Shown here in pieces: positions 1-13,427 of a DNA stretch of 64,000 nucleotides. Source of the DNA: Vespa crabro. Taxonomy: Eukaryota > Arthropoda > Insecta > Hymenoptera > Vespidae. Made by a program: the position numbers and the translations under genes. The first letter of the stretch is position 1. Each line of letters starts with the position of its first letter. The notes below the pieces were generated by a model. That model did not search any database and was not told the origin of the DNA. It saw only the letters and a program-made list of their open reading frames with translations. The DNA is taken from positions 4,226,826 to 4,290,825 of the forward strand of contig NC_060971.1 in assembly GCF_910589235.1 (NCBI RefSeq). The letters run 5' to 3'.

Positions 1-785
1 GAAACGGAGCTGGAATGAAGGAAGACAGACAGAGCACTTGAACGTAGTATATACCACTCTCAAGCAGGACAAGACAGGATGCCCAAGTTTTATCACGTTG
101 TTGCATCAGTGCAGATGCGCGCTTCCGCGCTCTCTGTTCGTCCTTTTTGAATACAGGAAAGATCGTACTATTTCTTTCGTATTTTCCTTAGATTAGATAG
201 AAGGAGAGAGAGAGAGAGAGAGAGAAGGAATTTTACGAGACAGCGATGTAAAATTATGAGGAGTCAGATGACGGAGACATATGCAGAACGTCAGGAGACT
301 TTGGAATAATAATTTACATGAGTCTAAATAAAGAATTCCACGAAATTGAAACTGAATTTTTATGCTTATATTAATATCTTACAAGTTTTAATAATATCGA
401 ATTCTTTGATATTAAAAATCATTTCTCCTGAAAAGTTTCAAAGAAACAAGAATAATTTTACAAAAGTAAAGGATCTAAAAGGTATAAGGAAAGATGGGAC
501 ACGAGGCATGTTTCAGGAAGCAGGCCGAGTCACGGTTAAAACGAAAGCGAGTGTGTCGCGAGTTTACGGTGAAATAGGAGGTGGATGGATGAGGGATGGC
601 CTTCTCGGATATTCCATCGTTCTTGCGGCACGGCTCCATAAATTCGTGTATAAATCTGGACGGTTCTCATGCGGGGAAGTTACTGCGGGCATTAATTTTG
701 CACTTGCGGCCGGCCGTACGCGCGTCTTTCGAACGTTCTTGCTCGCGGGTGACGGCCAAGACGCGTATCTACTTACATACCTATG

Positions 786-834
<49 letters not shown>

Positions 835-1539
835 TATAAGTACATACGTACTGCGATCTTTTGAAGGAAAGATACCAGACGACTTTTGCACGCGCGCCTT
901 TACGTCAAACTACGCCGAAAGCTATGCTCTCTCTCTTTCTCTCTTTCTCTTTCTCTCTCTTTCTCCGTCTCTTTTCCTTTTATTATTCGTTATTCGCGAG
1001 GACGACATTAACCTTTCACATTTTCACGAATTCAAGGACGAAAATCCCGATTCTTTATGATCCATTAAATTAAAGATTAATTTTTATGATATCTTAAGCG
1101 ATACGAAAGATAAGAAACACAAATCCGAAATCATGGAGATATTAATCGCGGATATATAAGCGAGATCGTGACTACATCTCCATTTCAGTACGCGTATTCG
1201 CGTCAGCGGCCTTTAAAAGCGGACATAAAGGCAACCTTAACCGCATCGAGTGTGCAACAAAATGCGCATCGGAAGCAATACACCGTAGATACATACACAT
1301 ATACATACATATACATGTACCGTTGAATGTAAGAGAACGGGGGCCGAAGGGTATCTCGTTTACGCAGAAAAGCAACGCGAGAGAGCGTGTAACGCAAGCG
1401 GCCGAACCGCATCATATTTTTACATAATTAGCACGTGGTGCTCGTAGTATTAGGTTGCCCCGTCGTTACTTTTTGCCGAGGCCTGCGGTATTTTTGGAAA
1501 CCGCCGTGGGCCTCGACGTACCCCCATCCCTCTCACACT

Positions 1540-1575
<36 letters not shown>

Positions 1576-1783
1576 CCTGGTATATCATGTTTCTTGGAGG
1601 CGAGCCATACCGTACATCGTACACTACGGGAACGTGGCTCTATACCCTCTTCCAGCACCACCCGAAAAGCCCATTGTGAGTCGGCTGCGTGTATACGCGA
1701 TCCGAGCGATTCTTATCCTAATTAAATCGGCGGAGTGCATTGTCTGGGCGTAGAATTTCTATCGGATCTCGTCTCTACCAAGT

Positions 1784-1806
1784 GTATATACATATGTATA
1801 TACCTA

Positions 1807-1866
<60 letters not shown>

Positions 1867-1987
1867 CGTGTGCGAGGAAAGAGAGATAGACAGAGAGATA
1901 GACATAGAGATAGATAGAGAGAGGGACAGAAAGAGAGAGAGAGAGAGAAAGAGACAGACAGAGAAAGATAAAGAGAGAGAGAGAGAA
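1784..1987 (+). repeat. compound (TA)n - (GA/GATA/GACA)n microsatellite
   Basis: (TA)n with minor interruptions to about 1867, then GAGATAGACAGAGAGA-type sequence and pure GA to 1987. At about 200 bp it is one of the longest simple-repeat loci in the window. Confidence 0.93.
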
Positions 1988-2471
1988 TATCACGAAGAGG
2001 AGGATCGAGAAGCTGCTGCCGTAAAGTACTTGCTATCGGTAACGGTACCGATGGAGAACCACCCCTTTTGCTCTTTCCTTTCGAAAACACACGAAGCTTC
2101 AGTTAAAGAATTGTTTTCTTTGTTTGAGAACGAGAGAGAAAGGGAGAGTAAGAGAGTAAGAGAGAGAGAGAGAGAGAGAGAGAGAAGGAGTAAAAGCTTT
2201 TCTTTTTCTTTCGATTCAGCTTTCGTTGGTGTATGCATAAAACAATCAAGATAATTGTTGATGTTTCCTGGGGTCTGCCTGTTTTCCACTTTCCTCTCCC
2301 CGAGAGAACTGCGGAGAATGACGTTGGAAGGGATGAGAGAGAGAGAAAGAGAAAGAAAGAGGGAACGCAGAAGCTATCCAATTACATTGAAAACAATAGT
2401 CTTAAGTGCTCACAGCGGTCCGTTCTGGGCCACCCTCGACCCCTACACCATCGGTCCCTACCACCGAGGGT

Positions 2472-2520
<49 letters not shown>

Positions 2521-2919
2521 TCTACCACCGACGTATGAAAGTGACGTTTTATTCCCAATAGTGAGTGAATATGATCGTAAAAAGTTATTATACTTTTCAT
2601 CATGTTATAAATACATAGGATAAAGATCACGAATTAATATACCATTGGAATTTTCATTCTACGAGGCAATTTGATCACTCTAGAAATCGTAGGATAAAGA
2701 TACCATTCCTGGAATAAAGTTCTTGGAATAAATGCGATCTCTTTTCGAGCGAGAGGATCACCGGTAGCGATGTAAAAGGAGTCGTAGAGAGAAAGAGGGA
2801 GATAGAATGGGAGGATGAGAATACACGAAGAAGACGAGGGGCAGACGGTCTAGTCGGTGGCCAAACAAGCGATAAAATGAAAATGAGCGGTAAAAAGACA
2901 ATATGAAAACCATTTGGGT

Positions 2920-2924
<5 letters not shown>

Positions 2925-2957
<33 letters not shown>

Positions 2958-2972
2958 CTCTCTATCTATCTA

Positions 2973-3006
<34 letters not shown>
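2925..3006 (+). repeat. compound (CT)n - (CTAT)n - (CT)n microsatellite
   Basis: CT, then CTATCTATCTATCTCTATC, then CT again. Confidence 0.93.
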
Positions 3007-4456
3007 ATTCGGTCGAGTTCAGGGCGGGAACGAGCGAGGCGGAAGCAAAGCTAAGTGTGTAAATGAGTCCGTAGTTTAGCCCGATTGCCTCGAGACGACC
3101 CCTTTTCGCGGTACGCTATCCTCATCCACGTTTCTTCCACACTCTACCACGAGAAAGATAGTAGCAACGCAATCGGAATACTTTTGTTCTTCTTAAACGT
3201 TGTAACGGACGTTTTGGACGATTTCCTAAACGATTTCGGGAATGAATGATAATTTTTTTCTTTTTTTTTTTTTTTCCTCCAAAAAACGAATTTCGAATCG
3301 ATAAGACGACGAATTCTCATTCATTAGTATTATTAAATTTGGTAACGCGTGCCGTTCGATTATATTTTTTCTCTCTTTTTCTTTTTTTCTTTCTCTTTTT
3401 TTTTCTATATATATAAAAAAAAAAAAAAAAAAAAGAAAAGATATAGTACCCGGGAACGGTAGAACACATTGTCCAATGAAATCAGCGAAACGAGCATTTT
3501 TCCTGATAAACTCTAACGACTTGAATCGATCGAACCGAAAACGCTGGTCCCGTCGTTGGATGACAATTTGCTGGCTCGAACGAACGCGTGCTGCGTCAGG
3601 TCGTCGATGTCGAATGGGCGGTGCAACGTAGAACCTCCGATGTGTCTCCTCATGTCCTTCGTCCGCTGTCGTTTTGGGTATCCCCCTACGGTAACCAGGC
3701 TTCTCGTTGCCGAATGACACGTCGATGACGACCGTTGCTGACTCCGACTAACGAGCGGGGCGTTGGGGGCGTGAGAGCCAGCAGAGATCGCGCCTCGTCA
3801 TCACGCTCCTCCGACCACGTCCGCGTCCTCATCCTCGACCTCCTCGTCCTCTACCTTCTCGATACTCGGACCCCGAGCATGTTTCTATCAAGAGTTACAA
3901 CCGTCCTTCCTACTTTCGAGTATCCACCCCCGATATTTTTTCTCTAACGTTTCTTTTTTGTTTCTTCTTTCTACTTTTCTTTTTTCGTTTTTCTCTTTTC
4001 TTCTCTCTTATCTACGATTCCCATTATTATACCACACTGTCAGATTGGACGAGTTCTTGTTCGTTAATTTCACTTTGATCAGGTTGCAGATAAATTTTAT
4101 ACAATTAAGCTCATTCTATCCCGAGGGGATCGAATAAACGTTAAAAATCGACAGCTATCAGAGCCAACGTAATCATCTCCCTAATAGAAGAGGATTTCAC
4201 AATGACAAAGAGGTCCTACGTAACCGGGCCGATGGTCGATTGTGAAGGAAAAGCCTTCTCTCTGTTCGCCTCTCTACGATCGTAGCCGACGGGAAACGGA
4301 CGATTGTCTGGAATGGATTTCGCAGTGGGATTACCTTAGCCGAGCAATTTGACGGAAAAGGAGATCCGCTCGTTGGCGACGTGAGAATCGAGATGGAGAA
4401 AGCGAAAGGTGTTGGATGAGGACGAGGCGCCGGGGTAGGGGAGAAAAAGGAGGGAG

Positions 4457-4492
4457 TATAAAATAGGCGACGTCAGCGCGCCAGTCATCCCT
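4457..4492 (+). promoter_or_regulatory. possible TATA/initiator core promoter
   Basis: TATAAAA begins at 4457, and an initiator-like TCATCC has its A at 4487, exactly 30 bases from the first T of the TATA box, the usual arthropod spacing. No DPE-like sequence is seen at about +30. A 31-codon open frame starts 89 bases downstream. TATA boxes occur by chance in a window this size, so this is only a candidate. Confidence 0.15.
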
Positions 4493-4575
4493 AATGCCTT
4501 CATTCCATCTGTCCTCCCATCTTCCCTCCTTCTCCTCTACCTCTTCATCGGTTGATAGATATACCAGGCATTTCC

Positions 4576-4671
4576 ATGAGCGGCTATAACTTCGTTACCA
4601 CCTCCGGGGGTGGTGGTTATTCAATTTTACCCTTAAAATCCTCTAATGTGCCGTTATTGCAAAGGCCGTGA
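4576..4671 (+). other. 31-codon small open frame downstream of the TATA/initiator pair
   Basis: ATG at 4576 to TGA at 4669..4671 encodes MSGYNFVTTSGGGGYSILP followed by LKSSNVPLLQRP. It is the first ATG frame of more than 20 codons after the putative start site at 4487. The ATG context (TTTCC before it) is weak. No homology is known to me. It is listed only because of its position behind the promoter-like pair. Confidence 0.08.
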
Positions 4672-5401
4672 GAGAAATCAGAGAGGGAAGAGAGTAATGG
4701 CTCGCCGCAAAGTGGAAGAGGAACCACCAACGGGATTTCCTTTAAGACGAACCGACGAGCGAATGAACGAACGAACGGAACTTTTTTTTCCTTTTTTCTC
4801 TATCTTTTTTTCTTCTCTTTTCCACGAAACACTAAGAATTTCCCGTGAAACGTGCGATTCGAATTCCACCGGTGAAATATCGACGTGCTGGAAAGTGACA
4901 TAGATGCCCGTTCGCGCGCGCGTTTGCGCCCCACACAAATGCACGCACGGAAACACCGTCGATGTTGGTTCTCGCGCGTAATTACGAGCGAAACACAATG
5001 GAATGTATGGAGGTATGCGCGAGAACAACGCGCCTCGAGCAGCATGCCAGACTAAGCCGATACGAGAGATAAGCCGTGCCCGAAGATGGTATGCGACCAG
5101 GATACATCCACTGACTGCTGGTGGATGTACCTGGCAAACATGGACGAATATCGTTCGAAGATCTGCTTCGTCATCGCGAGAAACGTATTTTACTTTGGTG
5201 TCCTAACCTAGCATTTTCTTATCCAGAAACGAGATTATCTAAGGATGAAATATATCAAACAGTTACGTGCCCTCTGCGCCATGACAGATATTGTTCAAAT
5301 TGATCTTATCGATTTTATTTCCTAATATTTGAAGATTTTTTGAAGATCGAGAGACTTCTTTTTCTTTTTGTTTTCTTTCTTTTTCCTTTTTTTTTAATTC
5401 C

Positions 5402-5445
<44 letters not shown>

Positions 5446-6102
5446 AAAGAGCATCGAAAAAACACAAAGAGAGACATTTAAAGGGTAGGAAAATCAGGAC
5501 GAAGGGCAGTCGTCGAAATCGATGGAGTCGATTTGGAAGGACGTCGAGGCTGTAGGGCGTGGCCGAAGCGGGTCTCTGTGACACGGGCACCTCAATCACT
5601 GCGCGACGCCAGAACCTGTCATTATCACGCGGGGTCCTGTCTAACGCGTGGGGTCCGAACACATCTACGAACACGGACGTCCGATCGTTTCCCATCGTTC
5701 GTATGTTTCTCGCACGTTCGAGGCTACGTTGCATTCACCTAAACGTCCTTTCGTCTCTCTCACGATCCACCAACGCGATTCGATGGATCACGGTCAAAGG
5801 AAAGGACAAGCTAAGGCTCCCTCTTTCTCCTCCTCCTTCTCTTTATCCTTCTCTTCTACGACCATTGACCTCGGCTACTACCAACCTCTGGCTTTGTCTC
5901 CCAATTCCATTGATTAGGCCTCGCTCACCCATTCCCGGGATACTACTTTCCTATACTAGCGCCAATAGATAGAACCGATCGAAGCTCGCTAATGAAACGA
6001 CTGACGAGTGACCCTGGATTTAATCTTCCACTTCTTCTCGAAGGATTTATTACAATGAATGACCGAAAGACTTTTTTCTTGCGTAGCCCAAATTAACGAT
6101 AT

Positions 6103-6103
<1 letters not shown>

Positions 6104-6154
<51 letters not shown>
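6104..6154 (+). repeat. (TA)n microsatellite
   Basis: About 50 bp of uninterrupted AT/TA. Confidence 0.95.
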
Positions 6155-6157
<3 letters not shown>

Positions 6158-7144
6158 CAGTTTCATCGAAGAAAAAATTAGTTAATATGATAATATAATA
6201 AATGATAAAACTAGAGAGAGTAGAAAGAGTATAGATGAAAAGATGAAGAGAAAAAGAAAGAGAGAAACATTGCTGATAGACGTAAAACGTCATGTCTCTT
6301 TCTCATTCAACTTTTCTTTTCTCTTTTTTTTTTTTTCTTTGTTTCTTTCTTTTTCATATTATCGAACCAAATGAATATGTATAATAAGGTAGACCCAAGG
6401 TTTCGAACATTTTACTCGTTTCTGAATCTATTTCGACAAGGACGATGGTAACTCTCCGAAGGAAGCAGAAAGTTTTCCGAGTTCGTTAATGAGAGACGGG
6501 CTTCCTTCCTCCCGTCCGACTTTTAGCTAAGCTGTCAATCGGTACAGAGCCGCGCCTCGTGACTTGTGGGAATCGGGATAATTATAACGTTTCCGTCGTA
6601 GTTTAGATACGGAGCTGGGCGTAATGGTGAAACCTCCTCCTCCTTTCCTGAAGGGCCCTCGGGCGGCAATTCCACGCTCATGCTCGCACCGCTACCCGGC
6701 AATCATCCCCAGTCAGTCTTTCAGTCAGTTCCGTTCCTATTTAATTATCCATTTAAACCGTATAATCTTCTCCTACGGGCCGGCCGATACACTCGTGCCG
6801 CTCGATTTTCTCTCTTGTCGAATCGACTACAAGGACGAATGCTATCGGGTTCTACGAATACAATAGGGGAAAATTAAATGGACACATCTTTAGATATCAT
6901 TGACGATTAAATGCACCTTGAATGCATGCATCTCGATATAGAAAAACAGAGAGAGAAAGAAAGAGAGAGAGAGAGACAGAGACAGAGAATAAAGTTATAT
7001 TTGACAAGTAATTTTTTTTAGTAATTAAATTCATTAACATATTGTTTCAACGTAGAGATTAGATGTCGTTCATTAGATATCACATAGAACCCTATTTCTA
7101 TTGGATCGAGTCGTATTCGCCACGTGACTCTCGACAAGTTATAA

Positions 7145-7147
<3 letters not shown>

Positions 7148-7203
<56 letters not shown>
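7148..7203 (+). repeat. (CT)n microsatellite
   Basis: About 52 bp of pure CT. Confidence 0.95.
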
Positions 7204-9816
7204 ACATACACACTTTCTGACACATGTACAGACACATATACATTCTCTCTCTCTTGTACTCGAATTTTAGGAAGCGTGGGAGTCCTGCAACGAGTACGCG
7301 GGACCGATCAGGCCGTCGTTACCGGTATCGGTAACAAGGGTACGTTCCGTGCGAAGGGTCGTTTCGTTGGAGGCTTTACTGTCGAGTCGGAGCTTCGACG
7401 TTTACCAGGATAACAGCCAGCACAGGATTAGAATCGTTTGGATCGGCTTGTACGTACAATCGTACGCTTGTTTCCAAAGCAAACGTGTTTCTCGTAAGTT
7501 TCAGTCTCTACGATCGTCACGTTTCTACGATACACGATAGATTATAATATGGGTCAAGAGAATGTACTTCGTGAAAATTTATATTAATTTCTTTGAATAT
7601 ATTTTCCATGAGCATACATTTGTCACGTTGACACATTCGATGCCATTTTCTTTTTCTCTTTCTTTCAATTTTTTATTTTTTCATTTATTTTTCTTTTTTT
7701 TTTCTATTTTTGTTTTTGTTCAACTTAAAGATCAGTAATCAGATCTGGTAGAACGACGGTATGAAAGGGAAAAAATTGATCGTTCATTCTGAAAAAGGAC
7801 TTCGCTCCTGGCGTCCATAGTAAAAACCCATAGAAGCTTCGATCTCGATCTTCCTCATGTCCTCTTACCCTAATCCAGAAGGCGTATAAACGAAATAGCT
7901 AGTTAGGTGATATTGGTATACGGCGTGTTGCGGCCGTATCCAATAGCATACATACAAATACGTTTTCGTCCTCGTCCCATGCAGACGTTGTACGATAGAG
8001 AACACCATGCTCTGAGACCCTTCCACGTTTAGTGTCAATTTATTCGGGATTCCTGAGATTCCGTAGGCTTTGCCTAGCGCGATCAGCCGCGCCCGTTTGC
8101 ATAATATCGTATTTATTTCGTCTTGTAACCGGGCGTGCGAGCCCTCTTTACTCTTTCGCCAACCCTCGTGCAACTCTCTCTTCTTCTCATACTCCTCTTC
8201 CCTCTCTCTCTCTCTCTTTACCTTCTTCTTATTCCTCTCTATGTTTTCCCCTCTTTCAAGGATCGCTCGCGTGGCACGCTCAGCCTGTTCGTAGACACGT
8301 CGTTTCGACTCTAGCGAATTTCACGCGAATGACGCCATATACGGGAACGTGGAATGGGCCATACGAGTTACAAGAAAATCCAGGAAGGTAGCTCCCTTTT
8401 TTTTTCTCTCCTTTTCTTTCCTTTTCTCTTCTCTTCTCTTCTCTTCTTTTCTTTTCTTTTCTTTTCTTTTCTCACTATCCCGGCAGCTTCTAACGCAATT
8501 TGGCTCGTGCGATATTGGATCGCTCGCGAAACCCTTCCTTCCGTAAACGTTCCCGTTCCCCCTTACTGTTAAAACGAATTTTACGTCTTGAAATTCAAAA
8601 TCTTTTACTTTACTTCTCGCTTTCTGTATCTACGCGATGAACAAAAAAAAAAAAAAAAAGGAAAGAAAAAAGAAAGAAAAGGAAAGAAAAGAAGAAGATA
8701 GAAAGAAAAGTGTCATGTACGCGTCGATGCAAATTACGAGGATATCAAAACGCAAATGCGATAAAGAAAGGTTGAACGCGGTATTCGTTATCGGCATTCG
8801 TTTCATGAATAAGCGTTCGAACATCCGTATCCGAGTCGAAGGAGCGGCCAAGTTCGATAAGGTGAATCGCCAAAGTCGTCCGGTTCGCTATCACCTATAT
8901 AGATACGCCTTATATCCTACATAATCCTGTGAGTTGTATTAATTTGAATACTTAGTCGCGCGTATGTATGTACATCGTTACACACAAATTCGAACTATCT
9001 AATTCTTCTGATCTATTTTTTGGTATCAAGTAATAGCTGACAATTGATAAATAACATCGTTATCTCCATATTTAAAAGAAAACATAATTAATAATTATTC
9101 CATTGGCATCTCAATTATCGTCCTCTGTACGATTCAAAAGGAAAAAAAAAAAGAAAAAAGAAAAAAAAAAATGAAAAAAAAAAGTTACATAAATATCTAT
9201 CTGTCTTACCTACCTAATCGAAAGAAATCGAATAACCCTCAATTATTTCGAAGGATCCATCCTCAAGAGCTTATATACGAATCGATGCACGAAGAAGTAA
9301 AGGAGGCGGAATTAAATTCCGACGGAGTTTCATATAATCCATGAAAATCGATGTGGATTGAGGAAGGCAAAGAAAAAAAAAAAAAAAAAAAGAGAAAGAA
9401 AAAAGAACATGAAAAGAAAAAAAAAACCAAGAAAAGAAGGAGGAAAGAAACAGAAAAAGAGAAACGAAAAGAAACAAAATGCATAAAAAAACGGAGGCGC
9501 GTGCTTAACGAGGCCGCAAATGGAATTATGCAAATCGGTTCGCGTCCTCGGCGATCGGTATCGTTGTCGGAGTCTTCGTAGGTTGGCCGGTATGCTGCGA
9601 TCCGCTGCGGAAACGAAGACGACAAAGCAAAATAAATAAAATAAAATGAAATTCGCTTTCATAAATCGCCATAAAAGTATGACGAAGGATCGGGACTTTT
9701 TCGATCGGGAACAATATTACCATGATTTCGAACGAAACGATCGTTGCCTTTGGGTGATTGTAAAATACAATATTCGTAATGAGTATGTTTGATAGCGAGT
9801 GGGTGTCCATGTGACT

Positions 9817-9872
<56 letters not shown>

Positions 9873-10311
9873 AATAGTAGGCAGCAATCGGGCAGAGCAA
9901 CGTTTACAGAGACAGTACCCATAAGCTCACGCGTCGAAGAGTTTGAGTGATTGACGCGATCGGATGGAACAGATCGTGATGCGCGCGTAGAAAAGTGTTG
10001 ACCGCTCGTTCCGGGAACATACGTATGGCGACCAAGCCATTGACAGGTGCATAACGCTTTTAAACAAATAGGAACAAATTTCTCTCTTCCTCGTTCCTTC
10101 TCTCACTCTCTTTCATACATGTACACACTCTTTCGGTGTATCTATTTGTCTCTATCTCGCTTTCACCGACATCCTACTGTGCACGTATCGAAATGCATTT
10201 TTAAAGTTTACCCACGCGCGCCAATAAATATCGATACGCAACTATCTACGATCGTGACACGCGACGTATATACGTACGAATGTACATACATATGCGTGTG
10301 TATGTGTATGT

Positions 10312-10347
<36 letters not shown>

Positions 10348-10914
10348 GTATAATGAAACTCACGCTTTTAAAGAGACAACGTTTCATATTTTCTGATCCA
10401 TGTTCATTCGAACTCTCTCTCTCTCTCTCTTTCTCTCCCTTTTTTTGATTTTTTAAAATGTCCAATCTCGAGTTGAATTTGATCCGTGACTAACGACATC
10501 TTCCGGTAGCAGGGATGCCACGAAAAGAGAACCGAATTATAACTGAGAACGACTTTTCGAAGGATCGATGATCCATCATTCGTTGTTGGATGTTTGCTAA
10601 CGCGAGGATGCACCTGTGCTCGAGTGAGATTCCACTCGGACAGGTGATTGTCAGCGCTTCGGGCGGCTACCGGAAATCATGTTGGTGCTTCGTTGTTTAC
10701 GCGAGAAAAATTTGATTGGAATGCTTCGTTTATCGTGTATAAATTGTTTCCTAACAAGGATACACGGCCATGCAATCTTTAGTATTTCATAATTAAACTG
10801 TTTGAATGTCACGGAGGGCGATTGCGTTGTTTACTTTTCATGTCGAAAAGTGCCAGAGCATCAACGGATCGCACGTTGCGCAATTGACGATGCGCTCGGA
10901 TTTATCGACGTGCG

Positions 10915-10984
10915 TTGAAATAAGCGCTATCGCGACGCTTCGAGTTTTTCAATATCAATTGAAACAAGCGCTATCGCGCCGCTT
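10915..10984 (+). repeat. 44-bp-spaced imperfect tandem duplication around AAGCGCTATCGCG
   Basis: The 26 bases at 10915..10940 recur at 10959..10984 with two mismatches (TTGAAAYAAGCGCTATCGCG then MCGCTT). An 11-bp inverted pair, GTCGAAAAGTG at 10842..10852 and CACTTTTCGAC at 10987..10997, flanks the region. Each unit carries TATCGCG, and another TATCG lies at 10904. It is not a microsatellite and looks like a small duplicated element. Confidence 0.65.
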
Positions 10985-11002
10985 GACACTTTTCGACAAG
11001 AT

Positions 11003-11055
11003 TCTTTTTTTCTCTCTTTCTTTTTTTTTCTTTTTTTTTTTTTTTTTTTTTTTTT
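11003..11055 (+). repeat. poly-pyrimidine / poly(T) tract
   Basis: It ends in about 25 consecutive T, immediately after the duplicated element at 10915..10984. Confidence 0.93.
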
Positions 11056-13001
11056 AATAGCAGTCAAACGTTTAAGAAATACAAGAGATCCGTTATCTAT
11101 AGATAATTTTTTATATCGTTGAAGATACAAAAAAAATATATATATTATTATATCTATATGTCATTAAAAAACGTTTTGTTTCGATGAAAGAAATCGTTTA
11201 TAAGAATTATTTATAAAAGATTGTTTAATAATTATTAACGATGCATTGATAAAATAAAGAAAAATTTGATCTTTAAAATGATTTTTTTGTTTCAAGTCTT
11301 TAAGATTTTTAATTTCGGAGATATTCTCATTTAAGTAAAAAAGAATTTACATTAATCTATATAATTTTATCTTTAATGAGCATTGACCTATTAACCTACA
11401 TAAATTCTGGGAATTTACTTGAGTCATTTAGCTGTACATAAAGTAAACACACTTTTTACTACCATTACTACGTAGTACTATTATACATATGGGTTGCGTA
11501 TTACGCGAATTATGAATGGTAATCTTTTGGAAGACGATATCTTGGAAACAAAAAGTCATAGAGACCTGAAACCAAAACCATTTTAAAGGAAAAATTATCC
11601 TTTATTTGTTTAAATACCATTGATATAATAAAAAATAATCTCGTGAATTTTTATACACACACAAACACACATATATATATATATAATTGTTTGGCATGAT
11701 AAAAAATTAAAAGTTGAACGTAATAAATTTGAAGTAAAAGTTTCATTTTTAACTTATAATAAGCTCTCATCCTGATACAAGTACACGAGTAATATGAACG
11801 TTTTATTAAGATAAAATATAAATTATTTAAACAAATATATTTTACGATGATAATTTATACAAAAAGAAAAAAAAAAAAAAAAAAGAAAAAAAGAAATTTT
11901 TAACTTCAAAATATATACCTTCTTAATTCATATGAATAGCTTTAACTCGTATATGTTTGCGTAGTTATATGAAATATGTATCCTTCAATCAGAAATATCG
12001 TAAATTGGGAATCGAATTTATTCGAAAATTCGCATTGAAGAGCACATAACGTCAAGCGTAACATATCGAGCGATAAAAAAATGACGGCTCATGAAATTTT
12101 ACGAATCCATCACCCTCGGCGAATGGGTTCTTGTTCGGCCAACTATCATAACACCATTGATTTTCATCGACGTAATCAGCAGTTTATCCAATCATCGCTT
12201 TTATCGTTGATCGCCGGCGTTATATGACCGTCAACGAAATATACCAAATATTATCCCGTAAACGTCGTGGCTCACGACCTTTTTGCTGGATAACAAAATA
12301 AAAAAATGTAAAAAAAAAGAAAAGAAAAGACAAAAGAAAGAAAGAAAAACAAAACGAAACGAAACACAAAATAAAAGCAAAAAGAGAGAGAATCGTGAGT
12401 AGAACATAATAAAGAATATAAAAGGAAAGACTAAACGAGATACTTTTTAGCTTTCTCATTCGCGTATCGTCACGTTTCCAGTTGGTCGCAAGAAAGTACA
12501 TTGAACGACAGAGAAAAGTAAGTAGGAACAAAGACAAGTAGAAAAAGAAAGAAAGAAAGAAAGAAAGAAGGAAGGAAGGAAAGGTGAATCGTCGTAACGA
12601 ACAGCCGCTCCGCGTATCGTGCCGCACCGTGCCGCACCGCGCCGTAAAGGAAGTCGATTATTTCGCGATGCTCCCGGAGCCCTGTTGTCTCGGTCAATTA
12701 AGTTTGCGAAATTCTGCGGTGCACTGGAACACGCCGCCATTCGTCGACTCGGCGCCATCGTCATCGTTCTCGTCCCCGTACTAGTCATCGTGGGCGATTC
12801 ACGAGGCAAAAAGCAGAACCGTCGACGTCGTCATTATCGTTATTTAATATCCCGGTCATTAGCGCGTCCTGCCGTGCCACTCGAAAGTGTTGTTTATGTA
12901 CTCATCCTGGGCTTTTAGCTCGCGCCGCGAATCCTTTCGGGACGATCGTTTCGCCGCGCTTTTTCTACGTATGTATTTGTGTCTGTGTATATATCTGTCT
13001 G

Positions 13002-13034
<33 letters not shown>

Positions 13035-13393
13035 GTATATGTATGTGTGCGTGTACGTGTGCGTATGCATCGTGAGTGTTGAAAGAAAGAGAGAAAGAGA
13101 GAGAAAGCGAGAGGAGAGATAGAGAGAGAGAGAGAAGGAAAGATTATAGAGAGAACAAACGCGATGGGTTAATTATCGTTGTCTTGAATCGAGCCATACA
13201 TTCGTCCCTTCCCCTCCCATCTGTACGATCCACAGGAGAAAAGTTATGTATCGGCTACTGGCGTGTGCGAGCACCAACGCGAACGAGAGATCGTTAGCTC
13301 GAGAAAAAGAGATCATATCGAGGACCACGAGGAAAAAGGGAACTAATTTTCAAAGAGTTATTTCTCTTTCTTTCTATCTCTCTCTATTTCTCC

Positions 13394-13427
<34 letters not shown>

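Larger units (their letters stand above)
1..4000. other. intron block 1-4000
   Basis: Repeats: GA 204..225, TA 790..838, CT 927..962, CT 1542..1572, TA-GA 1784..1987, GA 2132..2185, CT 2472..2520, CT/CTAT 2925..3006, poly(T)/(A) 3254..3275 and 3369..3434. Between 480 and 780 and between 3440 and 3900 the DNA is GC-richer and repeat-poor with open frames in several directions, none recognisable. Nothing else is seen. Confidence 0.8.
4001..8000. other. intron block 4001-8000
   Basis: Repeat-poor from about 4020 to 4640, including the TATA/initiator pair at 4457. Then GA 5404..5440, TA 6104..6154, GA 6946..6987, CT 7148..7203 and T-rich DNA at 7650..7720. Unique islands at 4880..5300, 6360..6930 and 7260..7620 show no recognisable coding. 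Confidence 0.8.
8001..12000. other. intron block 8001-12000
   Basis: Pyrimidine tract 8396..8472, A-rich purine tracts 8640..8700, 9140..9185 and 9370..9480, GA 9817..9873, TA 10316..10344, CT 10412..10440, the 44-bp duplication at 10915..10984, and poly(T) 11003..11055. From 11056 to 12240 the sequence is markedly AT-rich, nearly free of GA repeats and without long open frames. Its composition differs from its neighbours but it carries no terminal repeats or transposase. Confidence 0.8.

Noticed and set aside
346..786. 146-codon plus-strand frame with little low complexity
   Set aside because: Starts in AT-rich DNA, shifts abruptly to GC-rich composition, resembles nothing known and has competing frames on the other strand.
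7865..8173. 102-codon minus-strand frame without repeats
   Set aside because: Balanced composition but no recognised motif, splice sites or promoter; left as chance.
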